Counted from the stretch's first letter, positions 1 through 9,012 are shown. The stretch: 64,000 nucleotides of DNA from Actinomycetes bacterium (GCA_023460935.1 JAEWOI010000027.1:1-64000); one strand, 5' to 3'. Made by a program: numbers and translations. Notes: a model not told the origin generated them from the sequence alone.

Positions 1-75
1 GTCCTCGGAGACCGCAGCCCAGCAGAGCTGTTCAACGCCCTGCTAACCTCCCGGAATCACCCGCCGTTGCGATGA
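1..75 (+). mobile_element. IS30-family transposase, C-terminal end only
   Basis: The first 24 codons are open in frame 1 and end at TGA 73-75. They read VLGDRSPAELFNALL followed by a short basic tail. The pattern (V)L(G/D)-R-PAELF-ALL is how IS30-family transposases end. The stop codon lies in a stretch (about 65-91, GTTGCGATGACCGCTGG) that resembles an IS30-type terminal inverted repeat, so the right end of the element is probably near 90. The rest lies outside the window, so I cannot tell whether the element is intact. Confidence 0.55.
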
Positions 76-130
76 CCGCTGGAAACCACCCCGTCGTTTC
101 GGCCTCAGATTCGGCCGTCGCCCACACAAC

Positions 131-198
131 CCACCGACCGTTGGTTGAGCCTGTCGAAACCAACCCACCGACCGTTGGTTGAGCCTGCCGAAACCAAC
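131..198. repeat. Two tandem 34-bp copies of a palindromic TCGA-type repeat
   Basis: Two 34-bp units (131-164 and 165-198) differ at about one base in the core. Each holds a 23-bp imperfect palindrome (141-163 and 175-197) that opens with TTGGTT, closes with AACCAA and has GAGCCTGTCGA in the middle. The same core occurs in the DUF222-HNH gene near 42626 and 42671. No gene is evident in 76-412 apart from this array and the next. Confidence 0.8.
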
Positions 199-218
199 GC
201 TTGCCAAAAGACCGCTGC

Positions 219-332
219 GGTCTCGACAAGCTCGACCAGCGCAAGCCCAGCACAGCGGTCTCGACAAGCTCGACCAGCGAAAGCCCAGCACAGCGGTCTC
301 GACAAGCACGACCAGCGAGGGCCCAGCACGGC
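219..332. repeat. Three tandem 38-bp units of the same repeat family
   Basis: Units start at 219, 257 and 295, each beginning GGTCTCGACAAGCTCGACCA; the third has AAGCACG in place of AAGCTCG. The second half of each unit (AGCG, then AAGCCCAGCAC) is also repeated. The palindromic core is the inverse of the core in the 131-198 array. Units touch with no unique spacers, so this is not a CRISPR array. It is probably a mobile or slippage-prone intergenic repeat. Confidence 0.85.
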
Positions 333-412
333 GATGGGTCGGGCCAAGGCAAACCCGAAGCGAATGGCCTTGTCAGATGGGCTTTGGGCGGGTCTTCAAC
401 GACCCATCAGGG

Positions 413-495
413 TGCGCGAGAGAGGAGTTGAACCTCCACGTCCTTTCGGACACACGGACCTGAACCGTGCGCGTCTGCCATTCCGCCACTCGCGC
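413..495 (-). tRNA. tRNA-Leu (anticodon CAG)
   Basis: On the minus strand the acceptor arm GCGCGAG (495-489) pairs with CTCGCGC near 414-420, with discriminator A. The anticodon stem CACGG/CCGTG encloses loop TTCAGGT, giving anticodon CAG. The variable arm is long, as in class II tRNAs (GTCC/GGAC around a TTTC-type loop), and the T arm is GGAGGTTCAACTCCT. The CCA end is not fully encoded (ACC then C). A tRNA-Leu beside fhaA is also found in mycobacteria. Confidence 0.93.
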
Positions 496-705
496 CCGGC
501 TCCCGGGGGAGCCAGCCGGAAGAGGTTAGCACAGGAACCACGGCAGCTCCGATTCGCCCCCGGGCGCACGGAAGCAGCTCCGGCCTGCTCCAGACGAGCA
601 GGACCGGGCCGCGCGCACCGTCGGCAGCCGACGAACGGGTCAGTACGCTGGACCCGCCGCCGCTGGATAGTCTTGGGCGAGCCGTGTCAAGGGAAGGAGG
701 GCCGA

Positions 706-1419
706 ATGGGGGTCTTCGACCGCGTCGAGAAGAAGTTGGAGAGCGCCGTCAGCGGTGCCTTCGCCCGGGCCTTCAAGGGTGACGTCCAGCCGGTGGAGAT
801 CACCGCCCGGTTGCAGCGCGAGCTCGACTCCGAGGCGAAGCTGCTCAGCCGCGACCGCCGCCTGGTGCCGAACGAGTTCCACGTCACCCTCTCCCAGCAC
901 GACTACGACCGCCTCACCCCCTACAGCAAGACGCTCAACGCGGAGATCGCACCACAGCTGCGCGACTACGCCGCTGACAAGGGCTACATCTTCAACGGCC
1001 CGGTGATGATCGAGTACGCACTGGACACCGCCCTGCCGGTCGGCCGTTTCAACGTCGCCTCCGCCGCGGTCGCCGGGGTGGACGCAGCCGAGGAAGCCGG
1101 CCCCAGCGAGTTCCGCAGCGCCAACCTCGTCGTCGAGGTGAACGGCATCCGGCACCCACTCTCCCCTCCCGGAGTCACGATCGGACGCGGCACCGACGCC
1201 GACCTGCGGATCAACGACCCGGGCGTCTCCCGCCTGCACGCCCGCATCAACGTGGTCGGCAGCGGCGCGGGCCAGCGCATCACGATCGAGGACCTCGGCT
1301 CCACCAATGGCATCACCGTCGACGGCCAACGCACCCGCCAGGCGACCCTGGGAGTGGGCAGCCGCATCGAGATCGGCTCAACCCGGCTGGCGATCGTCTC
1401 GCCGGTGACCGATGTCTGA
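706..1419 (+). CDS. fhaA: FhaA, FHA-domain protein with DUF3662
   Basis: This 237-residue cytoplasmic protein has an N-terminal DUF3662 domain (about 1-125) and a C-terminal FHA domain (about 145-235). The FHA phosphothreonine-binding residues appear in GRGTDAD, SRLHARI and DLGSTNG. FHA domains bind phosphorylated partners of Ser/Thr kinases; mycobacterial FhaA acts in peptidoglycan regulation. I chose ATG 706 because GGGAAGGAGG lies just upstream and the DUF3662 start MGVFDRVEKKLE matches the family. An upstream in-frame extension runs through the tRNA and repeats and is not credible. The protein is about half the length of mycobacterial FhaA because the long central linker is missing. It overlaps fhaB by 8 bases. 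Confidence 0.93.
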   Translation: MGVFDRVEKKLESAVSGAFARAFKGDVQPVEITARLQRELDSEAKLLSRDRRLVPNEFHVTLSQHDYDRLTPYSKTLNAEIAPQLRDYAADKGYIFNGPVMIEYALDTALPVGRFNVASAAVAGVDAAEEAGPSEFRSANLVVEVNGIRHPLSPPGVTIGRGTDADLRINDPGVSRLHARINVVGSGAGQRITIEDLGSTNGITVDGQRTRQATLGVGSRIEIGSTRLAIVSPVTDV

Positions 1420-1891
1420 ACTGGTCGTCCTCGGCCTCAAGCTGGGGTTCCTGGCGCTGCTGTGGCTGTTCATCCTATTCACCGGCAACGTCGTGCGCAC
1501 CGACCTGTTCGGGCGCAAGGTAACCGCAGCCGAGCTGGTGCAGGCCGCGCCGGCCACCGCCGGCGGCAGGCCACAGAAGTTGTCGCGCCGCGCGCTGAAG
1601 CGGCTGCCGACCACCCTCACCGTCACCCACGGCAAGCAGGCCGGGGTGCAGGTGCCCCTCGGCGACGGTGTCCTGATCGGCCGCTCCAGTGACTGCCAGC
1701 TGCTGTTGGACGACGACTACGTCTCCACCCGGCACGCCCGGATCGTCCCCACCTCCACCGGCTACCAGGTGGAGGACCTGGGCTCCACGAACGGCACCTT
1801 CCTCAACAACCAGCGGATCAGCACCCCCACCCCGTTCGGGCCGGCCGACACGCTGCGCATCGGCCGCACGCTGATGATCGTGGAGAAGTAG
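1412..1891 (+). CDS. fhaB: FhaB, membrane-anchored FHA-domain protein
   Basis: The protein has 159 residues. One N-terminal hydrophobic helix (about 5-24) anchors it in the membrane, a basic linker follows, and a C-terminal FHA domain spans about 75-157. The FHA signature is clear: GVLIGRSSDCQL, STRHARI and DLGSTNGTFLN. The family (FhaB/FipA in mycobacteria) links kinase signalling to cell division and wall synthesis. It starts inside the end of fhaA and its stop directly abuts the pstP ATG, so the cluster is very likely one operon. Confidence 0.93.
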   Translation: MSELVVLGLKLGFLALLWLFILFTGNVVRTDLFGRKVTAAELVQAAPATAGGRPQKLSRRALKRLPTTLTVTHGKQAGVQVPLGDGVLIGRSSDCQLLLDDDYVSTRHARIVPTSTGYQVEDLGSTNGTFLNNQRISTPTPFGPADTLRIGRTLMIVEK

Positions 1892-3259
1892 ATGGCGCTC
1901 GCCTTCCGCTACCTCGCGCACTCCGAGATCGGCCTGGTCCGCAAGAACAACCAGGACTCCGCCTACGTGTCCCCCACGATGCTGGTGGTGGCGGACGGGA
2001 TGGGCGGCGCGGCAGCGGGCGACCTGGCCTCGGCGATCGCGATCCGGGAGCTGAAGGCCGCAGACGGCCCCCACGCCGGCGAGGACATGCTCACCGCCCT
2101 CGCCGGGGCGATCGACCGCGCGGGCGAGGCGATCAGCGAGCTCATCCAGACCGATCCCAGCCTGGACGGCATGGGCAGCACGGTCTGCGGCGCGATGCTC
2201 GACGGCGACCAGCTGGCCCTGGCCAACATCGGTGACTCCCGGGCCTACCGCTACCGCGACGGCCAGCTGTCCCGGCTCACCCGTGACCACTCCTGGGTGC
2301 AGACCCTCGTGGACGAGGGCCGGATCAGCGAGGCCGAGGCGCTGGAGCACCCCCACCGGTCGCTGATCCTGAAGGTGATCAACGGCCAGCCCCACCATCG
2401 TCCCGACCTCGAACTGGCCGAGGCCAGGGCGGGGGACCGCATCCTGATCTGCTCCGACGGCCTTTGCGGCATGGTCACCGACGAGGTGATCGAGGCCGCA
2501 CTCGGCGGCGACGACCGCGAACAGGTGCTGCGCACCCTGGTCGGCCTCGCCCACCACGAAGGCGGGCAGGACAACATCACCATCATCCTTGCCGACCTCG
2601 TCGAGGGCGAACCCGAGGGTGCGGTGCAGGTGCTGGGCGCGGCCGCGCTGCTCGACCTGGACGGCCCGCTGGACACCACCACCCGGCTGCCACTGCTGGA
2701 AGCCGAGGCCGCGCCCCGTCCGGACCCCGCCGTAGGGGAGGAGGTGCGCTACTCCCCCGTGTCCCGCCGGCGGGCATCCACGTGGGTGAAGGTGGTGCTG
2801 GCGATCGTGCTGCCCCTGCTCGCCATCGGCGGCGCCGGCGCCCTGTGGTACGGCTACACCCAGCGCCAGTTCTTCCTCGGCGCCTACGAGGCGAACCTCG
2901 CGATCTTCCGCGGCGTCCCCGAACCTGTGTTCAACCTGCCGTTGTCGCAGGTCGTCCACACCGACAGCACCCGGGTCGCCGACCTGCCCCCCTACTACCA
3001 GGAGCGGGTCGCCAACAACTGGCCGACCGGCTCCCTTGCCGAGGCTGAGGCGCTGCTGCAGACGCTGCGGGTGAAGGCCCAGGAGTGCATCGACGCCCGG
3101 GCGGCCCACCCCACCCAGACCCCCACGCCGACGTCCACCACCTCCCCGTCCGCCACCCGGAGCCCGTCGCCCGACGCCACCGGATCGCTCGGCCCGAGCA
3201 CGCCCGCGACGCCGTCCCCAACCGACCAGGCCACTCCGGCGGCGCCAACGGAGTGCTGA
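1892..3259 (+). CDS. pstP: PstP, PP2C-type Ser/Thr protein phosphatase
   Basis: This 455-residue protein carries an N-terminal PPM/PP2C catalytic domain (about 5-240). Metal-binding Asp residues are visible in VVADGMGG, NIGDSRAYRY, LICSDGLCGM and GGQDNIT. A transmembrane helix follows at about 300-322 (VVLAIVLPLLAIGGAGALWY). The extracellular part ends in a Thr/Pro/Ser-rich tail. PstP reverses phosphorylation by PknB and related kinases. Its stop overlaps the rodA start (TGATG), which suggests translational coupling. Confidence 0.95.
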   Translation: MALAFRYLAHSEIGLVRKNNQDSAYVSPTMLVVADGMGGAAAGDLASAIAIRELKAADGPHAGEDMLTALAGAIDRAGEAISELIQTDPSLDGMGSTVCGAMLDGDQLALANIGDSRAYRYRDGQLSRLTRDHSWVQTLVDEGRISEAEALEHPHRSLILKVINGQPHHRPDLELAEARAGDRILICSDGLCGMVTDEVIEAALGGDDREQVLRTLVGLAHHEGGQDNITIILADLVEGEPEGAVQVLGAAALLDLDGPLDTTTRLPLLEAEAAPRPDPAVGEEVRYSPVSRRRASTWVKVVLAIVLPLLAIGGAGALWYGYTQRQFFLGAYEANLAIFRGVPEPVFNLPLSQVVHTDSTRVADLPPYYQERVANNWPTGSLAEAEALLQTLRVKAQECIDARAAHPTQTPTPTSTTSPSATRSPSPDATGSLGPSTPATPSPTDQATPAAPTEC

Positions 3260-4647
3260 TGAGCGAGATCATCGGCTACCGCAAGCGGCGTGGCGTCGAG
3301 GCCCTGATGCTGGCCTTCGCCATCGCCATCGGCATCGGCGGCTACCTGCTCACCCACCTGAACCGCGACGCCACCCTGCCCCCGGAATGGCCGTGGGCGG
3401 TCGCCGTCCTCGGCTCGGTCGGGCTCGGCCTGCACCTCGTGGTGCGCTGGCGCATCCCGTACGCCGACCCGCTGATCCTGCCGCTGGTGATGCTGCTCAA
3501 CGGGCTCGGCCTGGCGATGATCCACCGGCTCGACCTCGGCACCGACCCGGTGATGCACAGCGCGGAGCTGCAGCTGATGTGGACGGTGGTCGCGGCCACA
3601 GCCTGCGCCCTGCTGATCGTGTTCCTTCGTGACTACCGGGTGCTGCAGCGGTTCACCTACACGATGTTCCTCGGCGGCATGGTGCTGCTGATGCTGCCGC
3701 TGCTGCCGGTGCTCGGGCAGGAGAAGAACGGCGCCCAGATCTGGATCCAGTTGGGTCCCTACAGCTTCCAGCCCGCAGAGCTGGCCAAGCTCGTCCTCGC
3801 CGTTGCGTTCGCCGCCTACCTCGTCGACAAGCGGGAGGTCCTCGCCCTGGCCGGCGGCCGGTTCCTCGGCATCGACCTGCCCCGCCCCCGTGACCTCGGG
3901 CCGATCCTGGTGATGTGGCTGGCCAGCCTGGCCATCCTGGTGTTCCAGAAGGACCTGGGCACCTCGCTGCTGTTCTTCGGCCTGTTCGTGATCATGCTCT
4001 ACATCGCCACCGAGCGGCCCAGCTGGCCAATCCTCGGCGGGCTGCTGTTCGTCGGCGGCGCCTACGCCGCCTACCTGTTGTTCGGGCACGTGCAGGTGCG
4101 GGTGGCCAACTGGCTGAACCCGTTCGCCGACTACGACCGCAACTACCAGGTAATCAACGCCCAGTTCGGGATCGCCTGGGGCGGCGCCTTCGGCACCGGC
4201 TGGGGCCTCGGCCGGCCCAACCTCACCCCGCTGGCGAAGACCGACTTCATCGCTGCCGCGATCGGGGAGGAGCTCGGCGTGGCCGGCCTGGCAGCGGTGG
4301 TGCTGGTCTACGGGCTGATCGTCGCGCGCGGCCTGCGCGCTTCGCTCGTGGCCAGGGACCAGTTCGGCAAGCTGCTGGCCGCCGGCCTGGCCTTCGTGCT
4401 GGCCATCCAGGTGTTCGCCATCCTCGGCGGCGTCACCCGGCTGCTGCCGCTGACCGGGCTGACCACCCCGTTCATGTCACAGGGCGGCTCGTCGCTGGTC
4501 GCGAACTGGATCTCGATCGGGCTGCTGCTGCTGATCACCCACCAGGTGCGCAGCCCCGCCCTGGAACGCCCGGCCGAGCCGGAGCAGTGGCTGCACGCCG
4601 AGACCACCCAGCTGATCCCCGTCGGGGAACAGGAGGCCCGCCCATGA
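3259..4647 (+). CDS. rodA: RodA/FtsW-type SEDS peptidoglycan glycosyltransferase
   Basis: This is a 462-residue integral membrane protein with about ten or more hydrophobic helices. It belongs to the SEDS family, which polymerises lipid II glycan strands together with a class B PBP. Family features include the KNGAQIWIQLGP loop, FQPAELAKL, and the C-terminal PLTGLTTPFMSQGGSSL segment. ATG 3259 overlaps the pstP stop. The frame is open further upstream, but that stretch lies within pstP. The partner PBP gene follows with a 4-base overlap. Confidence 0.95.
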   Translation: MSEIIGYRKRRGVEALMLAFAIAIGIGGYLLTHLNRDATLPPEWPWAVAVLGSVGLGLHLVVRWRIPYADPLILPLVMLLNGLGLAMIHRLDLGTDPVMHSAELQLMWTVVAATACALLIVFLRDYRVLQRFTYTMFLGGMVLLMLPLLPVLGQEKNGAQIWIQLGPYSFQPAELAKLVLAVAFAAYLVDKREVLALAGGRFLGIDLPRPRDLGPILVMWLASLAILVFQKDLGTSLLFFGLFVIMLYIATERPSWPILGGLLFVGGAYAAYLLFGHVQVRVANWLNPFADYDRNYQVINAQFGIAWGGAFGTGWGLGRPNLTPLAKTDFIAAAIGEELGVAGLAAVVLVYGLIVARGLRASLVARDQFGKLLAAGLAFVLAIQVFAILGGVTRLLPLTGLTTPFMSQGGSSLVANWISIGLLLLITHQVRSPALERPAEPEQWLHAETTQLIPVGEQEARP

Positions 4648-6062
4648 ACCGCCCGATCCGCGGGGTGGCGGTGGCCTCGATGGCGATGTTCGCCGCGCTG
4701 CTGCTGAACCTGAGCTGGCTGTACGGCGTGCAGCAGGAGTCGCTGAACGAGCGTCCGGAGAACCGCCGGGTCGCCGACGCCCGGTTCGCCCAGGACCGTG
4801 GCCCGATCATGGTCGGCAACACCCCGATCGCGGAGTCCCAGCCGGTGAAGGACCGCTTCAAGTTCCAGCGCTCCTACCGCTCGGGCAAGCTCTACGCGCC
4901 GGTGACCGGCTTCTACTCCTACCTCTACCGCACCTCGGCGCTGGAGGCCGCCTACTCAGCGCACCTCTCCGGGGTGGACGACTCCCAGTTCCTCACCAGG
5001 CTGGTCAACTCGGCCTCCGGCGCCATCCCCAAGGGCGGCTCCCTGGAAACCACCCTCGACGCCAAGGCCCAGCGCGCGGCCTGGGACGGTCTGGCCGGCC
5101 GCAAGGGCGCTGTGGTGGCCATCGACTACACCACCGGCGCGGTCAAGGCACTGGTCACGTCCCCGAGCTACGACCCGAACGAACTGGCCACCCACGACCT
5201 GGAGGCCTCCAGCGACGCCTGGCAACGGCTCACCGCAGACCCGGACAAGCCGATGGCCAACCGGGCGACCCGCGAGATCTACCCGCCGGGTTCCACCTTC
5301 AAGCTGGTCACCGCCGCCGCGGCGATGGACGCCGGCATGGACCCCGACACCCGCATCGACGCGACCGCCTTCAAGCTGCCCGGCTCCACCAGGGTGATCT
5401 CCGGCAACTGCGGCGGCAGCCGGATCACGCTGCAGCGGGCGCTGGAGGTCTCCTGCAACCCGGCGTTCGCCAGGCTGGGCGCGGAACTGGGCGCAGAGGC
5501 GCTGCGCAACCAGGCCGAGCGGTTCGGCTTCGGCACCCGGTTCATCGACGACATCGGATCGGCAGCCAGCCGCTTCCCCGAGGAGCTGGACGGCGCCCAG
5601 ACCGCGATGAGCGCGATCGGCGAGTTCGAGGTGGCCGCCTCGCCGCTGCAGATGGCGCTGGTGTCGGCAGCGGCCGCCAACGACGGGGTGGTGATGGAGC
5701 CCTATCTCGTCGACCGGGTGCTCGACGCCGACCTGCGGGTGACCAGCCAGACCAGGCCGCAGCAGCAGTCGGTGGCGCTCAGTTCCGACAATGCCGCCGC
5801 GCTGCGCAAGATGATGGTTGCGGTGGTGGAGTCCGGCACCGGCTTCCGCGCCCGCATCCCCGGGGTGCAGGTGGGCGGCAAGACCGGCACCGCCCACTCC
5901 GACAACGAGCGCCGGCCGTACGCCTGGTTCACCGCCTGGGCCGACGACCCTTCGGTAGCGGTGTGCGTGTTCGTTGAGGACGCGGAGATCCCGTCCACCG
6001 ACATCGCCGGCGGCCGGGTGGCGGCGCCGATCGCCAAGGCCGTGCTGGAGGCGCTGCGATGA
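4644..6062 (+). CDS. pbpA: PbpA, class B penicillin-binding protein (transpeptidase)
   Basis: The protein has 472 residues. A short cytoplasmic start and one membrane helix (about 8-27) lead to a dimerisation region and a transpeptidase domain (about 140-470). The active-site serine is in STFK (S217, K220), the second motif is SCN and the third is KTGT (K413). It cross-links peptidoglycan and should pair with the preceding RodA. The start ATG 4644 overlaps the rodA stop in ATGA. The 94-base gap to pknB is the largest in the cluster. Confidence 0.95.
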   Translation: MNRPIRGVAVASMAMFAALLLNLSWLYGVQQESLNERPENRRVADARFAQDRGPIMVGNTPIAESQPVKDRFKFQRSYRSGKLYAPVTGFYSYLYRTSALEAAYSAHLSGVDDSQFLTRLVNSASGAIPKGGSLETTLDAKAQRAAWDGLAGRKGAVVAIDYTTGAVKALVTSPSYDPNELATHDLEASSDAWQRLTADPDKPMANRATREIYPPGSTFKLVTAAAAMDAGMDPDTRIDATAFKLPGSTRVISGNCGGSRITLQRALEVSCNPAFARLGAELGAEALRNQAERFGFGTRFIDDIGSAASRFPEELDGAQTAMSAIGEFEVAASPLQMALVSAAAANDGVVMEPYLVDRVLDADLRVTSQTRPQQQSVALSSDNAAALRKMMVAVVESGTGFRARIPGVQVGGKTGTAHSDNERRPYAWFTAWADDPSVAVCVFVEDAEIPSTDIAGGRVAAPIAKAVLEALR

Positions 6063-6156
6063 CCAGTCCCGCTGCTGTTGGCCGGATTCAGCGACCATGG
6101 GAGAGTTGGGCTGCCTGGAGGGCGTGCCCGGCCTCCGGTCGGAAAGGAAAGTGCGC

Positions 6157-7911
6157 ATGACCGAAGAGCCGAGGCTTCTCGGGGGTCGTTACCAGCTGGG
6201 CCCGGTGCTCGGCCGGGGCGGCATGGCCGAGGTCCGGCGGGCGCGCGACCTGCGGCTGGGACGCGACGTCGCCATCAAGCAGCTTCGCGTCGACCTGGCC
6301 TCCGACCCCACTTTCCAGGCGCGGTTCCGCCGCGAGGCGCAGTCGGCCGCCGGGCTGAACCACCCGAACATCGTCGCCGTGTACGACACCGGCGAGGAGA
6401 GCGACCCGGTCTCCGGCGTGCAGGTGCCGTTCATCGTGATGGAGCTCGTCGAGGGCCACACCCTTCGTGAGCTCCTGCGCACCGGCCGCCAGATCATGCC
6501 CAGCAAGGCGCTCGAGTTCACCCAGGGTGTGCTCGACGCCCTCAGCTACAGCCACAAGGCCGGCATCGTGCACCGCGACATCAAGCCCGCCAACGTGATG
6601 CTGACCGGCTCCGGCCAGGTCAAGGTGATGGACTTCGGCATCGCGAGGGCCGTGGCCGACACCTCCGCCACGATGACCCAGACGGCCGCCGTGATCGGCA
6701 CCGCCCAGTACCTCTCCCCGGAGCAGGCCCGTGGCGAGACCGTCGACTCCCGCAGCGACATCTACTCCGCCGGCTGCCTGCTGTACGAGCTGCTGGTCGG
6801 CCGGCCGCCGTTCCAGGGCGATTCGCCGGTCAGCGTCGCCTACCAGCACGTCCGGGAGGCTCCGGTGCCGCCGAGCCACCTCGATCCGGAGATCACCCCG
6901 GCGATGGACGCGATCACACTCAAGGCCCTGGCCAAGGACCCGGCCGACCGCTACCAGACCGCCGCGGCGATGCGGGCTGACATCGGCCGGCTCCTCGCCG
7001 GCCACGAGGTGGCCGCGCGGGTGCCGATGCCGGCGCCGGTGCCGGTGGGCGCGACCGCGGTCGCGCCGGTCGCGGCGAACGAGGCCACCAGCGTCCTGGA
7101 CCCGGCCGAGCACACCGCCAACCGGGCGCTCGAACCCGTCCCGCCGAAGCGACGCTGGGGCCTCATGTCGTTCCTCATCGCCCTGATCGTGCTGGCCGCT
7201 GGTGTTACGGTGTACTTCATCGTAAACGCCAACCGCGTGGAGACGGTCGCGGTGCCGTGGGTGGTTGACCGGCAGGTCCGCGAGGCCGAGCAAATGCTGA
7301 CCGGAGCCAAGCTGCAGCCAACGGTGCAGCAGGAGGCCGGGCCGGACGACAACACCGTCGGACGCGTGATCAAGCAGAGCGTCTTCAACGTCGAGGTGCC
7401 GGTTGGCACCGAGGTGATCATCACCGTCAACGTCGGCCCGACCAAGGCCGAGGTGCCGGCCGTCCGCGGCATGGACCGGGAGGACGCGGTGAAGCTGCTC
7501 AACGACAGCGGCTTCACCAACGTCAACCAGCTGGAGGACCCGAACGAGCCGGTGACGGCCAAGACCGACGAGGTCACCAACATCACCCCCGCTGAGGGCG
7601 CCCGGGTGGCGGTCGACACCGAGATCACCATCTACTACGCCACCGGCACCAGCCTGCTGCCGAGCTTCCGCAACCTCACGAAGGAGGAGGCGATCAGCCT
7701 GGCGGAGTCGTCGGGGTTCACCAAGACGCCGACCTTCACCGAGCAGGAATCCACCGCGACCCCGGGCACAGTGATCTCGCAGGACCCGTTGCCGGGACAG
7801 CGCGAGAAGCGGAACATCACTATCCGGCTGGTGCTGGCCAAGGCAGCCGAGCCGCCGCCGACAACCCCGGCCCCGACCGAGTCGGAGTCCCCCGGGGAGG
7901 ACACGCCCTAG
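6157..7911 (+). CDS. pknB: PknB, PASTA-domain Ser/Thr protein kinase
   Basis: This 584-residue receptor kinase has a cytoplasmic kinase domain (about 10-270) with the Gly loop GRGGMAEV, ATP lysine K41 (VAIK), catalytic HRD (139-141), DFG and the SPEQARG activation segment. A membrane helix lies at about 334-356. Three PASTA domains follow outside (about 362-560), then a Pro/Thr tail. PASTA domains sense muropeptides or lipid II. ATG 6157 follows GGAAAGGAAAG; longer in-frame starts overlap pbpA. The usual neighbour PknA is absent. Its TAG stop overlaps the stop of the convergent trpG-like gene. Confidence 0.95.
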   Translation: MTEEPRLLGGRYQLGPVLGRGGMAEVRRARDLRLGRDVAIKQLRVDLASDPTFQARFRREAQSAAGLNHPNIVAVYDTGEESDPVSGVQVPFIVMELVEGHTLRELLRTGRQIMPSKALEFTQGVLDALSYSHKAGIVHRDIKPANVMLTGSGQVKVMDFGIARAVADTSATMTQTAAVIGTAQYLSPEQARGETVDSRSDIYSAGCLLYELLVGRPPFQGDSPVSVAYQHVREAPVPPSHLDPEITPAMDAITLKALAKDPADRYQTAAAMRADIGRLLAGHEVAARVPMPAPVPVGATAVAPVAANEATSVLDPAEHTANRALEPVPPKRRWGLMSFLIALIVLAAGVTVYFIVNANRVETVAVPWVVDRQVREAEQMLTGAKLQPTVQQEAGPDDNTVGRVIKQSVFNVEVPVGTEVIITVNVGPTKAEVPAVRGMDREDAVKLLNDSGFTNVNQLEDPNEPVTAKTDEVTNITPAEGARVAVDTEITIYYATGTSLLPSFRNLTKEEAISLAESSGFTKTPTFTEQESTATPGTVISQDPLPGQREKRNITIRLVLAKAAEPPPTTPAPTESESPGEDTP

Positions 7912-8543
7912 GCGCGCACCGCCATCAGCGGGGTGAGCCCGGCAGCGCGGGCCGGGGCGCCGGCGTCCCCGCAGGCGGCGAGCCAGTTCGCCAGCAGCTG
8001 GTAGCCGCCCTCGGTGAGCACCGACTCGGGATGGAACTGCACGCTCTCCACTGCGAGCCGGCGGTGCCGCAGGCCCATGACCACGCCGGATTCGCTGGTT
8101 GCGCTCACCTCGAGTTCTGCCGGCACGGTCGCCGGGTCGAGCGCGAGGGAGTGGTACCTGGTGGCGGTCAGCGGGTTGGGCAGGCCGGCGAACACGCCCC
8201 TGCCGTCGTGGTTCACCGCGGAGGTCTTGCCGTGCAGCAGCTCAGGGGCGCGGTCCACCACGCCGCCGAACGCGACAGCGATCGACTGCAGGCCGAGGCA
8301 CACCCCGAAGAACGGCAGGCGGCCACCGTGGCTGCGGATCAGGTCGACGCACACCCCGGCGTGCTCGGGCGTGCCCGGGCCCGGCGAGAGCAGCACCCCG
8401 TCGAAGCCGTCGGCCCAGTCAGGGGCGGCGAACCGCTCGTCGTCGTTGCGCCAGACGTCCACGTCCGCGCCGAGCTGGGCGAGGTACTGCACCAGGTTGT
8501 AGACGAACGAGTCGTAGTTGTCGACCACCAGGATGCGCGCCAT
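7908..8543 (-). CDS. trpG: TrpG/PabA-type class I glutamine amidotransferase
   Basis: This 211-residue protein is the glutaminase component of anthranilate or aminodeoxychorismate synthase. The catalytic Cys is in FGVCLGLQSIA and the His-Glu pair in VQFHPES; MARILVVDNYDSFVYNL is the family's N-terminus. The start at 8543 fits that N-terminus better than the upstream start at 8576. The sequence does not separate TrpG from PabA, and no trpE or pabB partner is in view. A trpG gene convergent to pknB is also seen in mycobacteria. The stop codons of the two genes overlap in CTAG. Confidence 0.85.
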   Translation of the reverse strand: MARILVVDNYDSFVYNLVQYLAQLGADVDVWRNDDERFAAPDWADGFDGVLLSPGPGTPEHAGVCVDLIRSHGGRLPFFGVCLGLQSIAVAFGGVVDRAPELLHGKTSAVNHDGRGVFAGLPNPLTATRYHSLALDPATVPAELEVSATSESGVVMGLRHRRLAVESVQFHPESVLTEGGYQLLANWLAACGDAGAPARAAGLTPLMAVRA

Positions 8544-8647
8544 GGCGCCCATTCTCCCCCATCGCTGCGCGCCCACCGCGGCGAGGGGACGGGCGCAGAT
8601 CTCGGTTATCCTTGGCTGGTTGCCTTTTCATGATCGAGGAGAGCCCG

Positions 8648-8947
8648 GTGCCCGAGTCCAGGATCCGCAAGTCCGCCGCGGAGAAGAAGAAGCAGGGCGG
8701 CCGCGCGCAGCTGGCCGAGGAGCGGGCCAAGCGCGACCGCACTGTGGCCGCACCCGGCAGCCGGCAGTGGGTCGTGCCGACGTTCATCACCGTCGGCCTG
8801 CTCGGCGTGATCTGGCTGGTGGTCTACTACGTGACCGCCTCGGTGCAGATCGCCGTCCCGGTGATGACCGAGCTCGGTGGCTGGAACGTGCTGATCGGCA
8901 TGGGCCTGATGGCCGCGTCCTTCGCGCTGGCCACCCTCTGGAAGTAG
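8648..8947 (+). CDS. crgA: CrgA, cell-division membrane protein
   Basis: This 99-residue protein has a charged basic N-terminus (ESRIRKSAAEKKKQ) and two membrane helices (about 40-60 and 75-95), ending ALATLWK. CrgA coordinates FtsZ-ring and septal wall proteins in actinobacteria. I chose GTG 8648, with GAGGAGAG about 6 bases upstream, because CrgA proteins start with a short MP-S-R-RK stretch; ATG 8630 would add six residues. Position beside trpG and pknB supports the call. Confidence 0.88.
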   Translation: MPESRIRKSAAEKKKQGGRAQLAEERAKRDRTVAAPGSRQWVVPTFITVGLLGVIWLVVYYVTASVQIAVPVMTELGGWNVLIGMGLMAASFALATLWK

Positions 8948-8958
8948 CTGGTCGAAAA

Positions 8959-9000
8959 GGAACCGTCCCCAGCGCGCCACGGCGCGTTGGGGACGGTTCC
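8959..9000. terminator. Strong bidirectional hairpin terminator
   Basis: An inverted repeat of about 20 bp with one G-T pair (GGAACCGTCCCCA, then GCGCGCC, around ACG) lies between the convergent crgA and lysS genes. It is flanked by AAAA on the left and ATTT on the right, so it can act on both strands. Confidence 0.85.
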
Positions 9001-9012
9001 ATTTGCGCCAGG

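Noticed and set aside
219..332. Possible CRISPR array.
   Set aside because: The three units touch, with no unique spacers, and no cas gene is in the window.
32..352. Overlapping open frames across the repeat arrays on both strands.
   Set aside because: They are read-throughs of tandem repeats (for example VELVETA) and have no ribosome site.
1475..3109. Long open frame opposite fhaB and pstP.
   Set aside because: Same shadow effect; low-complexity, no domain, and the plus strand is fully explained.
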